53,479 nucleotides of DNA from Variovorax guangxiensis (GCF_003952165.1 NZ_RXFT01000026.1:1-53479), one strand, 5' to 3'; counted from the stretch's first letter, positions 41,782 through 50,353 are shown. The notes: generated from the letters alone by a model not told the origin. Numbers and translations: made by a program.

Positions 41782-42429
41782 TCAGAAAATCAAGGCGCTG
41801 CCCGACTGGGCGCTCGCTTGGGCTGGAGGTACGGCGGCGGCGCCGGCCGCGGGCTGCTTGAGGGCGGTAGGCGCCGGGCTTGCTGCCTTGGCCGTCCTGC
41901 TCACGGGGATCGCTGCTGTTGGGGCCTTGGCGCCGGCCTGGGCCAGCACCTTTGGAACGACGGGGATCGCCTTCGCGAGGGAGGCATCACTGCCGACAAC
42001 CTTCACCACGTACCCTTCCCGGTAGCCGGTGATGAAGTTGCCGCTGTAGTAGCAACTGAAGGCAGCTCGAAGCGCCGTCTGCTCGTCGCGGGGGGCCTTG
42101 CGAGCCCGCAAGAAGCACTCGGTCAAGATGCCCCCGCCCGCCTTCAAATTGGGACAGGGCTCGAACGCCGTTTCCAACGTGAGCCCATATCTTCTGAAGT
42201 TCGCTTTATTGACCTGCGCCAGGCCAACGCTGTAGTTGAAGCCGTTCTGTTCCAGCCACTTGGCTGTCGAGACGGCTTCCTCCAGCGTTCGGGGCTGACG
42301 ATCCAGCCGACCATTGACGACGCCGATCGCGAAGGGGTTGAAAGCCGATTCGACCTGGACAATCCGACGCATCGTGTCCATGTGGACTGTCGGAGCGCAC
42401 TGCTCGGCCAGCACTAGAAAATCCAGCAT
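41782..42429 (-). CDS. virB1: VirB1 lytic transglycosylase
   Basis: A 215-residue SLT-type transglycosylase: catalytic Glu in IVQVESAFNPFAIGVV, then NYSVGLAQVNKANFRRYGL and AFSCYYSGNF. It opens peptidoglycan for channel assembly. An Ala/Pro-rich C-terminal tail follows. ATG 42429 follows GGGGGGAACC. It is the first gene of the transfer block, about 140 bases from operator B. Confidence 0.92.
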   Translation of the reverse strand: MLDFLVLAEQCAPTVHMDTMRRIVQVESAFNPFAIGVVNGRLDRQPRTLEEAVSTAKWLEQNGFNYSVGLAQVNKANFRRYGLTLETAFEPCPNLKAGGGILTECFLRARKAPRDEQTALRAAFSCYYSGNFITGYREGYVVKVVGSDASLAKAIPVVPKVLAQAGAKAPTAAIPVSRTAKAASPAPTALKQPAAGAAAVPPAQASAQSGSALIF

Positions 42430-42567
42430 CAGAGGGTTCCCCCCAATGCAGTCGCGACAGCCTTTGGCATCGTCTCTCCCTGATTTCACTGAAGTTGCCC
42501 GGTAGGCTCACTGCCACCCGGAAACCCCCAATCCGCTAGCTCGTTGGGGGATAATTTTCACCCTTAA

Positions 42568-42602
42568 GCGCATAAAACGCGCATCACAAGCGAAGTATGC
42601 GC
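42568..42602. promoter_or_regulatory. transfer-regulon operator B
   Basis: 35-bp element with GCGCAT at 42568 and 42579 and ATGCGC at 42597. On the reverse strand TTGTTG, a 17-bp spacer and CATACT form a promoter whose -10 overlaps the element, pointing at virB1. It lies between virB1 and the divergent regulator gene. Confidence 0.82.
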
Positions 42603-42631
42603 CATGCTACTTTTCTCAACAACATAGAAAA

Positions 42632-42657
42632 GCGCAGAAAGTGCGCAGAACACGCAT
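42632..42657. promoter_or_regulatory. secondary half-sites before the regulator gene
   Basis: GCGCAG at 42632 and 42643 (same 11-bp period as the operators) and ACGCAT at 42652, ending nine bases before the regulator's ATG. Possible autoregulation. Confidence 0.5.
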
Positions 42658-42665
42658 AAAACGAC

Positions 42666-43517
42666 ATGAGTGACAACAATCAGCAACAGGAACAGGGCGT
42701 AGAAACCACACTGGCCGCCAAATGCGTCCGAGCGCTCCTTGAACGCCATGGCGTGCCCCGGAACAAGCATTCCGCTGTGGTTACTGATGTCCTTGGGCTG
42801 TCCTACTCGCAGGGAAACAGACGCCTGACGACGAGAGCCACCTGGGAGTTGGAAGAGCTGCGCACGCTCGCCGAGCACTACGGCGAGACGCTGACCGAGC
42901 TGGTATCGCTCGGCCAGCACGATGAAATGGAAGACGCGACGCTCGTCACAGGAACCACCAGCACGCCTTGTCGCGTCGCAAGGGGGCCAGCGGTTCACAA
43001 GCCACGCCTCGGCGCGTTGGTGCTCACAAAGGTCGACGCCGACTGGCTCGTGCTCCCGGCCGAGCCGAACCTGGCCACGCAGGCCTACGACATCAAGCGT
43101 CTTCTCGTCGAGCCGTCGTCGGCTACCAGCCGCCGAATCGCGGTGCTCGATGACCATCCCGAGAGTGCGCAGCTCATCGTTTCGTACCTCAAGACAGCGG
43201 GCTTCGATCCAGTCGCCTTCACCAATCTGGATCGCATTGCCGCCTCGGCCGCTGCCGGCGAGTTCGACGGCTACGTGCTTGACTGGATCATCGTGAAGGA
43301 CTCGATCCAGGACACCGTGAGTGACCTGGTGGCCGCGATCAGGGCGCGTGACGCCCACTGTCCCATCGTCGTCCTCACCGGACAGATGCGCAACGGCATC
43401 GCCGATGAAGCGGAAATTGCCACGGCCATGGCGAAATACCGCTTGAAGTTCTTCGAGAAGCCAGCGCCGCTGCCCATCATTTCAGCCGCACTGGCCACCT
43501 CTTTCTCGGCGGCATAG
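42666..43517 (+). CDS. BetR-type HTH response regulator
   Basis: A 283-residue protein. Residues ~17-85 (CVRALLERHGVPRNKHSAVV..LGLSYSQGNRRLTTRATWEL) match the BetR helix-turn-helix domain. Residues ~157-275 are a receiver domain with D162/D163, phospho-acceptor D206 (GYVLDWI), T238 and K265 (FFEKP) all present. Order is HTH then receiver, the reverse of most response regulators. It is divergent from virB1 and the probable binder of the 35-bp operators. The hybrid kinase at 47650-50091 is its likely partner. Confidence 0.88.
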   Translation: MSDNNQQQEQGVETTLAAKCVRALLERHGVPRNKHSAVVTDVLGLSYSQGNRRLTTRATWELEELRTLAEHYGETLTELVSLGQHDEMEDATLVTGTTSTPCRVARGPAVHKPRLGALVLTKVDADWLVLPAEPNLATQAYDIKRLLVEPSSATSRRIAVLDDHPESAQLIVSYLKTAGFDPVAFTNLDRIAASAAAGEFDGYVLDWIIVKDSIQDTVSDLVAAIRARDAHCPIVVLTGQMRNGIADEAEIATAMAKYRLKFFEKPAPLPIISAALATSFSAA

Positions 43518-43531
43518 CCGTCCGCCACCGG

Positions 43532-43557
43532 AAAAAAAACAGCCTCTGGGAAGAGGC
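43532..43557 (-). terminator. terminator of the aroG-mqnA operon
   Basis: GCCTCT-GGGA-AGAGGC (43542-43557) with an A8 run at 43532-43539, i.e. a T8 tract on the reverse strand, 72 bases after the last stop. Confidence 0.8.
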
Positions 43558-43628
43558 CGCAAAACTGCTGGAGCTGGTCGGGAGGGAGGGATGGTTGCCC
43601 CAGCAGGAAAATCAAATCTGTTGCCAGG

Positions 43629-43850
43629 TCAATCTTTGATCGGGTTCACGTGCGCCAACCGCCGGCGCCAATATCCACTTGCTGCCACACCCTCTTCGAG
43701 CGCGGTCTGATCCACATCGAACCGCATCGCGGCGGAATGGTATTCATCGGAAATCGCTTCAACGTCGTTCGCCGCAACAACATCTAGTTGTACGAGCACG
43801 TCCGCAACAGCTTTGTCGACGCTAGCAGCGTCTGTCTTGAACTGCGGCAT
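43629..43850 (-). CDS. hypothetical protein, 73 residues
   Basis: Small acidic protein (MPQFKTDAASVDKAVADVLV...) with a basic C-terminal patch (YWRRRLAHVNPIKD). No family recognised. It follows the Bug-type gene by three bases as the last gene of the metabolic operon. Confidence 0.55.
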   Translation of the reverse strand: MPQFKTDAASVDKAVADVLVQLDVVAANDVEAISDEYHSAAMRFDVDQTALEEGVAASGYWRRRLAHVNPIKD

Positions 43851-43853
43851 AGC

Positions 43854-44876
43854 TCAGGCTTCCTTAATGCCTCGGACAGCGATAACTCCGCCGAGCTTGG
43901 CCGTGTCTTTGCGGATGCGCCTTGCGAGGTCGACGGGGGCCCCGCCCTGAGGCTGCCAGCCGCTCTTGAGGAACGTGTCCGCCACTGCCGGCGATTGAAG
44001 CACCTTCGTGAGGGCAGCGTTGAGCTTGGCGGATGTGGCTTCCGGCATGGTCGACGGGCCGGCCAGGGCGGTCCAGATCTCTGTCTCAGCCCCGAAAAGA
44101 CCGACTTCCCGCAACGTCGGAAGATTCTCCGCGAGAGGGCTTCGCTCTGGAGAGGTGACACCGATGAACTTGAGTTTGCCGCTGCGCACGTTCGGCAGCG
44201 CGAGGCCTGGCGGTAGCAGCGCCATATCGATCTTGGTGGAAAGCAGCGCCTCCAGCACTTGCGGATTGCTGCCGAAGGGCTGATGCCTCGCGAAGATGCC
44301 TGCTTGCATAGCGTGCATCTTCAGCAGCTCCATCCCCAGGTGCCCGACTGTCCCACTGCCAGGCGACCCGTACCGTCCGTCAGAGCTGATCTGGCGAATC
44401 CACTGAAGCACCTCCTGCGGTGAACTGCCCGTCGCGCGCGAGGACGTGACGAACACCAACGGCGTCGTGCCGATCAGCCCGACAGGCGCGAAGTCCTTCT
44501 CGGGATCGAACGGCATCGCTGGGTTGAGCAGCTTCGCAATGGTCATGTTGCCGTTGATGAGGACGCCTATCGTGTGGTCGTCGCGCGCCTTCGCAACCTC
44601 GTCCGCCGCGACGTTCCCACTCGCACCGGCCTTGTTTTCAACGACAACCTGCTGGCCGAGCAAAGCCGCCAGCGGCGCAGCGATAGTGCGCGCTGCGATG
44701 TCCGGCGCCGACTCCCGTGGAAAGCCCACCAGCAGGCGGATCGGCTTGGTTGGCCATGTCCCGGCGCCGCTGGCCGGGCTTGCGCTCGACGCACCGGCAG
44801 CGAAGGCCTTAAGTGCAGCGCCAGGCAATGACAAGGCCGCAGCGGTTTGAAGTAGACGACGTTTACTGAGATTCAT
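43854..44876 (-). CDS. Bug/TctC-type periplasmic solute-binding protein
   Basis: A 340-residue protein: twin-arginine-like signal (SKRRLLQTAAALSLPGAALKAFAA), then the Bug family core (WPTKPIRLLVGFP, PDIAARTIAAPLAALLGQQVVVENKAGASGNVAADEV). These proteins, abundant in Burkholderiales, bind carboxylates such as aromatic or citric acids for TTT transporters or signalling. No membrane permease gene accompanies it here. It follows the MqnA-like gene by 27 bases. Confidence 0.9.
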   Translation of the reverse strand: MNLSKRRLLQTAAALSLPGAALKAFAAGASSASPASGAGTWPTKPIRLLVGFPRESAPDIAARTIAAPLAALLGQQVVVENKAGASGNVAADEVAKARDDHTIGVLINGNMTIAKLLNPAMPFDPEKDFAPVGLIGTTPLVFVTSSRATGSSPQEVLQWIRQISSDGRYGSPGSGTVGHLGMELLKMHAMQAGIFARHQPFGSNPQVLEALLSTKIDMALLPPGLALPNVRSGKLKFIGVTSPERSPLAENLPTLREVGLFGAETEIWTALAGPSTMPEATSAKLNAALTKVLQSPAVADTFLKSGWQPQGGAPVDLARRIRKDTAKLGGVIAVRGIKEA

Positions 44877-44903
44877 GATGTTGACCCCCCTTGTTGAAAA
44901 TGT

Positions 44904-45755
44904 TCACAACGGCAATGCCGTTTCCTGGCGCGCCTCGAAGCCCTCGATCCGGGCCTCAAGCAGCTCACGCATGCGCTCGATGCCGAGTTCGGCTTCATCG
45001 CCCAACGCGTACTCGAAGTTCTGATGGAGCAACTTGATTTCCTCGATCGACGCCGGCAAGCCATGCTCTGCATGGCGCGCCCCGATGGCCGCCAATGGGT
45101 CCATGCGGTAGCGCACCATTGACGCCTTCAGCAACCCTTCGAGAACCGCCACCGCTGACGGATCGAGGTCGGCCCGGTAGGCCCACACGGCCGAGACGAT
45201 CGGCGTGCCGATCCAGCCGAACCATTCGCGTCCCAAGTCGTACTCGTAACGGAAGCGCCCGCGCTTCCTTTCCTCGACGGCTTGGTCCTGAATCAACAGG
45301 CGCGGTGTCGACTTGTCGTCGACATCGAGGTTGCGGCTCCATCGCCCGATGCGCAGGCCGTACTTCTTCTTCATGATGGCCTGCAAGACACGCACCGAAG
45401 TCGTCGTCTCGTAGCAGACATCGATGTCCGCTCCATCGAGCTGCGACATCGGCTCATTCGAGAAAAAGACGACGCTGCCGGCAAGGCCTCGGAATGAAAT
45501 GCCCCAGTTCGCAAGCCTCTTCCAGCGCCCCTCCAGCTCGAACCAGTCAGGAATGGCCATCGGCGTCACGTCGAGCTGGCCGCGTTCGATCAACCCACGG
45601 ACGCCACTGGATTCGCAGCGCACCAGGTTCAACGGCCAAGTCGCCCTGTCGCCGTAATACGGAACCCAAGGCACGCTCGGAAAAAAGCCCACGTTGAGGT
45701 CGAGCGCGCCAGCATTGCCGGTCACGCTCGCCGTAAATGAGGGGGACGTATGCAT
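44904..45755 (-). CDS. MqnA-like chorismate dehydratase family protein
   Basis: A 283-residue cytoplasmic protein (no signal peptide) of the MqnA/MqnD fold: LIERGQLDVTPMAIPDWFEL, SVVFFSNEPMSQLDGADI, then RLLIQDQAVEE and YEYDLGREWFGWIGTPIVSAVWAYR, the MqnA-characteristic block. MqnA dehydrates chorismate to 3-[(1-carboxyvinyl)oxy]benzoate in the futalosine menaquinone route. No other mqn gene is in this window. It could instead be a diverged binding protein of the same fold. Confidence 0.75.
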   Translation of the reverse strand: MHTSPSFTASVTGNAGALDLNVGFFPSVPWVPYYGDRATWPLNLVRCESSGVRGLIERGQLDVTPMAIPDWFELEGRWKRLANWGISFRGLAGSVVFFSNEPMSQLDGADIDVCYETTTSVRVLQAIMKKKYGLRIGRWSRNLDVDDKSTPRLLIQDQAVEERKRGRFRYEYDLGREWFGWIGTPIVSAVWAYRADLDPSAVAVLEGLLKASMVRYRMDPLAAIGARHAEHGLPASIEEIKLLHQNFEYALGDEAELGIERMRELLEARIEGFEARQETALPL

Positions 45756-45782
45756 GGTGGTTTTCCAGTCTGAAAAAGTGAT

Positions 45783-47054
45783 TCAGGCCAGCGGAGCAAA
45801 GTCCGCGTGGTGCTGCCAGCCGGTTGCGTTGAGGTCGACTCCTTCGGCCGCACCGGCTGGCTGTGCCAATGGCGCGTCGACGAGATCCACAAACGCTGCA
45901 TCGGGCGATGTCGAATCGACGCTGTAGACCACCGAGCCTCGACGCTTCCTGACGTACACGCCCTCCTTCTCCAGCCGAGCGCGCCGGCGCCCTCTGACGG
46001 CCTCTGACAGGGCTTCCAGCACCTGCACGGAGTCATCCCACCCAAGGCACGCATCCGTGATGCTCTGCCCATACACCAGGTCGGCGGCGCGGTCCCGGCC
46101 TGGCGCAAAGCGCTGCGCGCCTTCGCGCAAGTGGCTCTCGACCATCACACCGAAAACACGACTCGAGCCGCCTGCGATCTGCGCGGCCACGTCGCCGGCG
46201 ACGGCGATCTGCTTCTCGTGCATCTTCGAGCTGTTCGCATGGCTGCAATCGACCATGAGCGAGGGGCGCAGCCCGGCTTCTTGAAGGCCCAGGCATGCCA
46301 GCTCGACGCTTTCAGCGTCGTAGTTCGGTGACTTGCCGCCTCGCAGGATCACATGGCAATCCGGGTTTCCCGTCGTCTCGACGATCGCGACATGGCCGTT
46401 CTTGTGCACGGAAAGAAAGTGGTGGCCGCGCGCCGCGGCCTGGATCGCGTCGACGGCGATGCGAATGTTGCCGTCGGTGCCGTTCTTGAAGCCGATCGGC
46501 GCCGAGAGGCCCGACGCCAGCTCGCGGTGCACCTGGCTCTCCGTGGTGCGCGCACCGATCGCGCCCCACGAAATCAGGTCGCCGATGTACTGCGGCGAAA
46601 TCACGTCGAGGAATTCGCTGCCTGCTGGCAGGCCCAGATTGTTGATGTCGATCAACACCTGGCGCGCAATCCGCAGCCCTTCGTTGATCTTGAACGACTC
46701 GTCCAGGTAAGGGTCGTTGATGAGGCCTTTCCAGCCCACGGTCGTACGCGGCTTCTCGAAATACACGCGCATAACGATTTCGAGCGAGTCGGCGAAGCGC
46801 TCCCGCTGCTTCGCCAGCTTCAGCGCGTACTCGAACGCAGCCTTTGGGTCGTGGATCGAGCACGGCCCCATCACCACGAGCAGCCGGTCGTCGTCGCCGT
46901 CAAGGATTTGATGAATGGTCTTGCGCGTCGTCAGCACAAGCGCTTCGACCGGTGTGCCGGCGACGGGATAGAAGCGCATCACGCTCTCGGGCGGCGGCAG
47001 TTCTCGGATGTCCGAAGCCTCCGCGTGGTAGGTGTCTGCATTGGGTGTTGACAT
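45783..47054 (-). CDS. DAHP synthase, class I (AroG/F/H type)
   Basis: A 423-residue 3-deoxy-7-phosphoheptulonate synthase, first step of the shikimate pathway. Family blocks: LLVVMGPCSIHDPKAA, MRVYFEKPRTTVGWKGLIND, GFKNGTDGNIRIA, VDCSHANSSK, GVMVESHLREGAQ. A ~70-residue C-terminal extension (from RRRARLEKEGVYVRK) goes beyond the usual ~350 residues. ATG 47054 follows AAGGTGAC. It starts the four-gene operon and is preceded by a terminator-like hairpin only 20 bases upstream. Confidence 0.93.
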   Translation of the reverse strand: MSTPNADTYHAEASDIRELPPPESVMRFYPVAGTPVEALVLTTRKTIHQILDGDDDRLLVVMGPCSIHDPKAAFEYALKLAKQRERFADSLEIVMRVYFEKPRTTVGWKGLINDPYLDESFKINEGLRIARQVLIDINNLGLPAGSEFLDVISPQYIGDLISWGAIGARTTESQVHRELASGLSAPIGFKNGTDGNIRIAVDAIQAAARGHHFLSVHKNGHVAIVETTGNPDCHVILRGGKSPNYDAESVELACLGLQEAGLRPSLMVDCSHANSSKMHEKQIAVAGDVAAQIAGGSSRVFGVMVESHLREGAQRFAPGRDRAADLVYGQSITDACLGWDDSVQVLEALSEAVRGRRRARLEKEGVYVRKRRGSVVYSVDSTSPDAAFVDLVDAPLAQPAGAAEGVDLNATGWQHHADFAPLA

Positions 47055-47074
47055 GGGTGTCACCTTCAAAAGGT

Positions 47075-47107
47075 AAAAAAAAAGCCCGCTGGCGATCGCC
47101 ACGGGCT
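47075..47107 (-). terminator. terminator/attenuator in the DAHP synthase leader
   Basis: AGCCCG and CGGGCT flank the palindrome TGGCGATCGCCA, followed on the reverse strand by T9. It ends 20 bases before the DAHP synthase start, so any promoter of that gene must read through it. A 13-codon frame on the reverse strand (47149-47108; Ser/Leu-rich, no aromatic codons, no clear ribosome site) ends exactly at the hairpin. It may also just terminate the upstream gene. Confidence 0.75.
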
Positions 47108-47194
47108 TCAGGAGGTCAAGCTATTTAGAGAAAGGTCACTGGTGGACATCGATCGACGTGGCCCACAGGTGCGCTGCGGGCCACGCGACCCGCA

Positions 47195-47488
47195 TCACTT
47201 CGCTGCGGCTTGCAACGTGCCGTTGCAGCCCTTGCGCAGAGCCAGCAGGGCCTTGTCGAGCGACAGCGAGGGGTCCGCCTTCTGCATCGCCGAAATGGCC
47301 GCTTCCGAGGCCTTGGCGTACTTCTGGCTCACGCTGTCGGCCACTTCGGCCGGGTTGTCCACCATGTACATGCAGTTCGCGGTGTCGGCGTAGAACGCCT
47401 TCACCGGGGCCAGCTTCGCCAGGTCCGCTGCCGAAGCAGCGCCGCAGGCCACTGCGAGAGTCGCAAACACGAAAGTCGTTTTCTTCAT
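47195..47488 (-). CDS. small periplasmic protein, unknown
   Basis: A 97-residue protein with a signal peptide (MKKTTFVFATLAVACGAASA), leaving about 75 mature residues with two cysteines (NCMYMV and KGCNG) that could form a disulfide. ATG 47488 follows GGAAGGGAC. Operator C lies 42 bases upstream, so it belongs to the putative transfer regulon. Function unknown. Confidence 0.7.
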   Translation of the reverse strand: MKKTTFVFATLAVACGAASAADLAKLAPVKAFYADTANCMYMVDNPAEVADSVSQKYAKASEAAISAMQKADPSLSLDKALLALRKGCNGTLQAAAK

Positions 47489-47529
47489 GGGAGTCCCTTC
47501 CTGAGAACGTGTGACAGACAAACAAAGAA

Positions 47530-47564
47530 GCGCATAAAACGCGCATCACGCGCACAGTATGCGC
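47530..47564 (-). promoter_or_regulatory. transfer-regulon operator C
   Basis: Matches operator B at 31 of 35 positions, with identical spacing: GCGCAT 47530, GCGCAT 47541, ATGCGC 47559. On the reverse strand TTGTAA-N17-CATACT places the -10 over the element. Confidence 0.82.
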
Positions 47565-47613
47565 TTTAGTTTGCCAATTTACAATCGCTAACCCGACGTA
47601 AATTGCTTGCGAC

Positions 47614-47628
47614 GCGCATTTAATGCGC
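47614..47628. promoter_or_regulatory. half-site palindrome D
   Basis: GCGCAT-TTA-ATGCGC, the same GCGCAT-N3-ATGCGC form as within operator A, 50 bases upstream of operator C and 22 bases past the kinase stop. Confidence 0.6.
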
Positions 47629-47649
47629 TTTCGCCACACGTCCCCCGGA

Positions 47650-50091
47650 TCAGGGCATCCGACTGAAGGGCTCGATCTTCCGATTGGCCGGTACCTGCAT
47701 CAGCGCCGCGAGCTGATCGCGGCGTACAGGCTTTTCGAGGACGGAATCGAACACCCTCAACTCGGCGTCGCTGGCACCATGCCCAGCCGTCATGGCCACC
47801 AAGCGCGCACCCCCGTTGACGCCCGAGGCCCGAACCTCCGTCGCCATTTGCGCCCCCGTCTTGTGGGGCATGTCGAGGTCGATCAGGACTACGCCATACG
47901 CGTGCGCAGCGAGCAGGTTCAGGGCCATTGCGGCGGACGAGGCCGTATCGCAGATCAAGCCCAGCTCCGCGCAGACCTGCGCGAAACCCGACAACAGCTC
48001 GGGCCGATCGTCGACGACCAGAATCCTGCCCTCCCCTGCCCCAGCGACTGGCGGACGGTCCTCGGCTCGCGCCGCCGGGACCACCAGCTCGAAAGTCGTG
48101 CCGCCCCCAGGTGTCTGCGACACCTCCACGTTTCCTTCGAGTTGCATCATCAGCGCGCGAACCACCGCCAAGCCAATGCCTCGGCGCTCACCGAACAGCA
48201 CAGGTTCTGCTTGCAGTCCCTGCGTGACTGTCGTCGCGGACGATTCCGGCAGGCCAGGTCCAGTGTCTGCGACGACGATGCGGAATTCGTCCGTCCCGTT
48301 GGGACAGGTCTTCAACGTCACCGACACGCTACCGTGCTCGGTGTACTTCACCGCATTGCTGACCAGGTTGTGCACGAGCTGGCCGATCCGTACGCCATCG
48401 GCCACAAGAAACAGCGGCTCTGCCGGCGTGACGACGCTGAACGTCAGGCCTTTGGCCTCCGCCTCTCGCCCCATGCTCTCGACCGACTCTTGCACCAGCT
48501 CGCAGGCCTCGAAGACCTCCGGCCGCAGTTCGATGCGTCCTGTCTGACCCCGAGCCAAGGTCAACATGTCGCGCAACTGCACAGCCAGCTCGTTCGCCGA
48601 CCGGCGAATGCGCTTCATCACCTCGGCCTGCTCTGGCGAGGCCCGTTTGCTTTCCAGCACGTCGAGCGCGGAGACGATGCTTTGCAGGGGAGAGCGCAGC
48701 TCGTGGCTGACCATCCCGAGGAAGAATTCTTTATGTCTGACGGCCACCTCGCGGTCCAGTACCGCCCGTTTGCTTGCATTTTCTGCAACCTTCAAACGAT
48801 GGGCCAGAGCGAACGAGAACAACATCGCTTCCCAAACGGCCGACAGTTCCAGCCACAGAAAGCTGAAGGAGCCTGGCAGCACCTTCAGAAACTGCAAGAT
48901 GTAGAGCGTGGACACCGCCATGTGGACCGATATGCCGATCAAGGTAAATATCGCTGGTTCGTAGCCCTGCCTCAAGCGCATGACGCTGCCCAACAAAATC
49001 ACAGTGAGCGCCGCGGGTACCAGTAGCGCAGATGACATGTATCCGAGCGATTCAAATCCACTCACCGCGGCCACCGCCCCGCCGATGGCGGACCAAACGA
49101 GAAGCTGGGCCGCTTTATCGAGCCTTGGTGCATTGATGTCGAACCTGAACAGTCTGCGCATGAATGTCAGTCCGAACCCGATCACGCCTGCATTGACGCT
49201 CGCGATCAGTTGGGCGGACGATTCAAGAAAGCCAATCTTCGTCCATATGCCGGTTAGCAGACAGATGAGCGTCATGAAGCAAACAAGGTACATCGCGTAG
49301 TACAGATGCGAGAACTCCCTGGTTTTCGTGAGCACGAAGAGGTTATGCAGGACCAGCACAATGAACGCACCGAACAACGCGCCTTGAATCAGTTGTCTGT
49401 GGGCAACTTCCTCGATGGCCTCGACATTCGAGATCCATGAAAGATCAAGGAGCACGGGCTGCGCCCTCTGCTCGATGCGCAGGTAGACCGTTGTTGGCTG
49501 TGCGGGTGTTGGTAAGCGCAGGGCCAGCGCTTGCATCGACAAGGCCCGCTCGCTGACGGATTGACTGGTTGAGATCGCTGACACACCGAAGCCACCTTCG
49601 GGCTTGGGGTAGAACAGATCGAACCGTGCAACAGGCTGGTGCTCGAACATCAAGAACGAACTGGCCTCCTTGTAGGCCCTTAAATCAACCTTGATCTTCA
49701 CCCAATACACGTCGCGTTTGATGCCAGTCCACTCCACTGACTGCAACAAGCGGAACGTCGTGAGTCGCCCTGCCGCCACGTCGTCCACACTGAGGGTTCC
49801 GGCCGGATCGTTGGCCACCCACATGAAAGGCCCCAGGCCTTGCCGCTCATTGCCATTCGGCGTGAAAACCGGGTCACTCTGTGCCCTCGACGAACTGGCG
49901 GAAAATAGCATGAGCAGGCAGACCGCGACGCACATCAGCGATCTGATAATGCCTGCGCTCCATCGTGATGCGCCTCGCTTCAATGAATGCGATTCAGCCT
50001 TGTGGTTACTGAGCGCGGGTAGCGATTGGATCAATTTACTCAAGACACAAACCTTGCGATGAGGCAACCAATGAAAACTTCGCCTTGGCAC
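47650..50091 (-). CDS. 7TMR-DISM hybrid histidine kinase
   Basis: Up to 813 residues. Signal/anchor around 50-71, a periplasmic 7TMR-DISMED2-like domain (~75-225), seven membrane helices (~233-430), a HisKA domain with H463 (VSHELRSP), a HATPase domain (HNLVSN 574-579, DTGPG 609-613) and a C-terminal receiver with D738. Sensing is presumably of an extracellular small molecule. The true start may be a TTG near residue 38 or a Met near 53, since the 5' end overlaps a divergent gene. Likely partner of the BetR-type regulator. Confidence 0.88.
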   Translation of the reverse strand: MPRRSFHWLPHRKVCVLSKLIQSLPALSNHKAESHSLKRGASRWSAGIIRSLMCVAVCLLMLFSASSSRAQSDPVFTPNGNERQGLGPFMWVANDPAGTLSVDDVAAGRLTTFRLLQSVEWTGIKRDVYWVKIKVDLRAYKEASSFLMFEHQPVARFDLFYPKPEGGFGVSAISTSQSVSERALSMQALALRLPTPAQPTTVYLRIEQRAQPVLLDLSWISNVEAIEEVAHRQLIQGALFGAFIVLVLHNLFVLTKTREFSHLYYAMYLVCFMTLICLLTGIWTKIGFLESSAQLIASVNAGVIGFGLTFMRRLFRFDINAPRLDKAAQLLVWSAIGGAVAAVSGFESLGYMSSALLVPAALTVILLGSVMRLRQGYEPAIFTLIGISVHMAVSTLYILQFLKVLPGSFSFLWLELSAVWEAMLFSFALAHRLKVAENASKRAVLDREVAVRHKEFFLGMVSHELRSPLQSIVSALDVLESKRASPEQAEVMKRIRRSANELAVQLRDMLTLARGQTGRIELRPEVFEACELVQESVESMGREAEAKGLTFSVVTPAEPLFLVADGVRIGQLVHNLVSNAVKYTEHGSVSVTLKTCPNGTDEFRIVVADTGPGLPESSATTVTQGLQAEPVLFGERRGIGLAVVRALMMQLEGNVEVSQTPGGGTTFELVVPAARAEDRPPVAGAGEGRILVVDDRPELLSGFAQVCAELGLICDTASSAAMALNLLAAHAYGVVLIDLDMPHKTGAQMATEVRASGVNGGARLVAMTAGHGASDAELRVFDSVLEKPVRRDQLAALMQVPANRKIEPFSRMP

Positions 50092-50265
50092 TTCAAGCCA
50101 GTGACAGGTGCCGACGGTAAGACGACCTTCGACGTGTTCGACGGGGATTCGGATGATCCCATCGTCAACGTTCGCAAGGAGTCGAGCGCCATCAAAATCG
50201 TGGATTCCGCCAACAAGACCGGCTACCCCGATGTGTCAGCCATGGTTGACGATGAAGAGGATTGA
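50071..50265 (+). CDS. hypothetical acidic protein, 64 residues
   Basis: Begins MKTSPWHFKPVTGADGKTTFDVFDGDSDDP, a compact beta-rich and acidic sequence of unknown function. ATG 50071 has GAGG seven bases upstream. Divergent from and overlapping the annotated 5' end of the kinase gene, which argues the kinase starts further in. Confidence 0.6.
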   Translation: MKTSPWHFKPVTGADGKTTFDVFDGDSDDPIVNVRKESSAIKIVDSANKTGYPDVSAMVDDEED

Positions 50266-50322
50266 TTTACATAGTCTGGCTCTGCCAGCGCACGAATTAT
50301 CTGCGCCTGCTGCGCACGACAA

Positions 50323-50353
50323 AAAAGGGCCGCATCGCTGCGGCCCTTTTCTT
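50323..50353. terminator. bidirectional terminator
   Basis: AAAAGGGCCGCA-TCGC-TGCGGCCCTTTT, 12-bp stem, A-run on one side and T-run on the other. It separates the 50071-50265 gene from the convergent trbM. Confidence 0.9.

Noticed and set aside
47108..47149. 13-codon frame as a classic aromatic leader peptide
   Set aside because: No Phe, Tyr or Trp codons and no ribosome site. Mentioned only as a weak accompaniment to the hairpin and not annotated as a gene.
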